The notes under the pieces are model-generated. The model had not been told where the DNA came from, did no database searches, and saw nothing but the letters and a program-made list of their open reading frames with translations. 52,648 nucleotides of DNA from Anaerolineae bacterium (GTDB lineage Bacteria; Chloroflexota; Anaerolineae; 4572-78; J111): contig JAFGNV010000040.1 of the NCBI GenBank assembly GCA_016926805.1, positions 1-52,648 on the forward strand, written 5' to 3'. The position numbers and the translations under genes are program-made. Positions 52,647 to 52,648 of the stretch are shown one piece after another (within the stretch, counting starts at the first letter, position 1; the number at the start of each line of letters is the position of its first letter).

Positions 52647-52648
52647 GC

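Overview
The window looks like a chromosomal segment of an aerobic, non-phototrophic-looking member of the Chloroflexota (Anaerolineae/Ardenticatenia/Caldilineae type). The clues are a complete Alternative Complex III operon joined to an A2-type caa3 oxidase, a MalT-like LuxR regulator, a fasciclin protein, phytoene synthase and desaturase next to a B12-type MerR regulator, a CruF/CruG pair, and many small intergenic palindromes. This placement is inferred from gene content; no rRNA is present.

Layout. 1-1.3 kb: an insertion sequence whose DDE transposase is split by a frameshift at an A7 run. 1.8-8.8 kb: a CmpX-like channel, a GT4 glycosyltransferase, a polyprenyl-phosphate sugar transferase and a large LuxR/MalT-like regulator. 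9-12.6 kb (minus strand): queA, an unrecognised single-pass membrane protein and ruvB. 12.7-24.2 kb: a probable light and oxidative stress island with crtI, crtB, a divergent CarH/LitR-type regulator, a TIGR01777 epimerase, an ABC permease/ATPase pair, a truncated MFS remnant, a fasciclin protein with an LPETG motif, photolyase, folK and folE.

24.5-38.1 kb: one long respiratory block. It holds actA and actB, a nitroreductase-family gene, actC-actD-actE-actF, a small membrane protein, SCO, coxB (with fused cytochrome c), coxA, coxC and coxD. Together these would carry electrons from quinol through ACIII to the caa3 oxidase and O2. 38.3-40.1 kb: a REC-histidine kinase and SURF1, an oxidase assembly factor. 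40.4-46 kb: ftsH, a frameshifted alpha/beta hydrolase, then cruF-plsY-cruG, which should decorate the carotenoids made from the crtB/crtI products. 46-52 kb: msrA, a type II NADH dehydrogenase, glycerate 2-kinase, a zinc alcohol dehydrogenase, a GYD-domain gene inside a 16-bp inverted-repeat pair, a cysteine-containing hypothetical protein, and a minus-strand tRNA cluster (His, Glu, Leu).

The most interesting signals are these. (1) The CarH-type regulator sits beside two near-consensus divergent promoters that overlap a 13-bp inverted repeat. TnnACA motifs spaced exactly 11 bp apart occur there and again in the fasciclin leader, suggesting a B12/light regulon. (2) The transposase may use programmed frameshifting. 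(3) A nitroreductase gene interrupts the ACIII operon. (4) Several different small palindromic or MITE-like elements occur between genes. (5) A membrane protein at 10.1-11.5 kb has an N-terminal architecture reminiscent of effector-associated modules. All functional statements come from reading motifs by eye; no database search was run.
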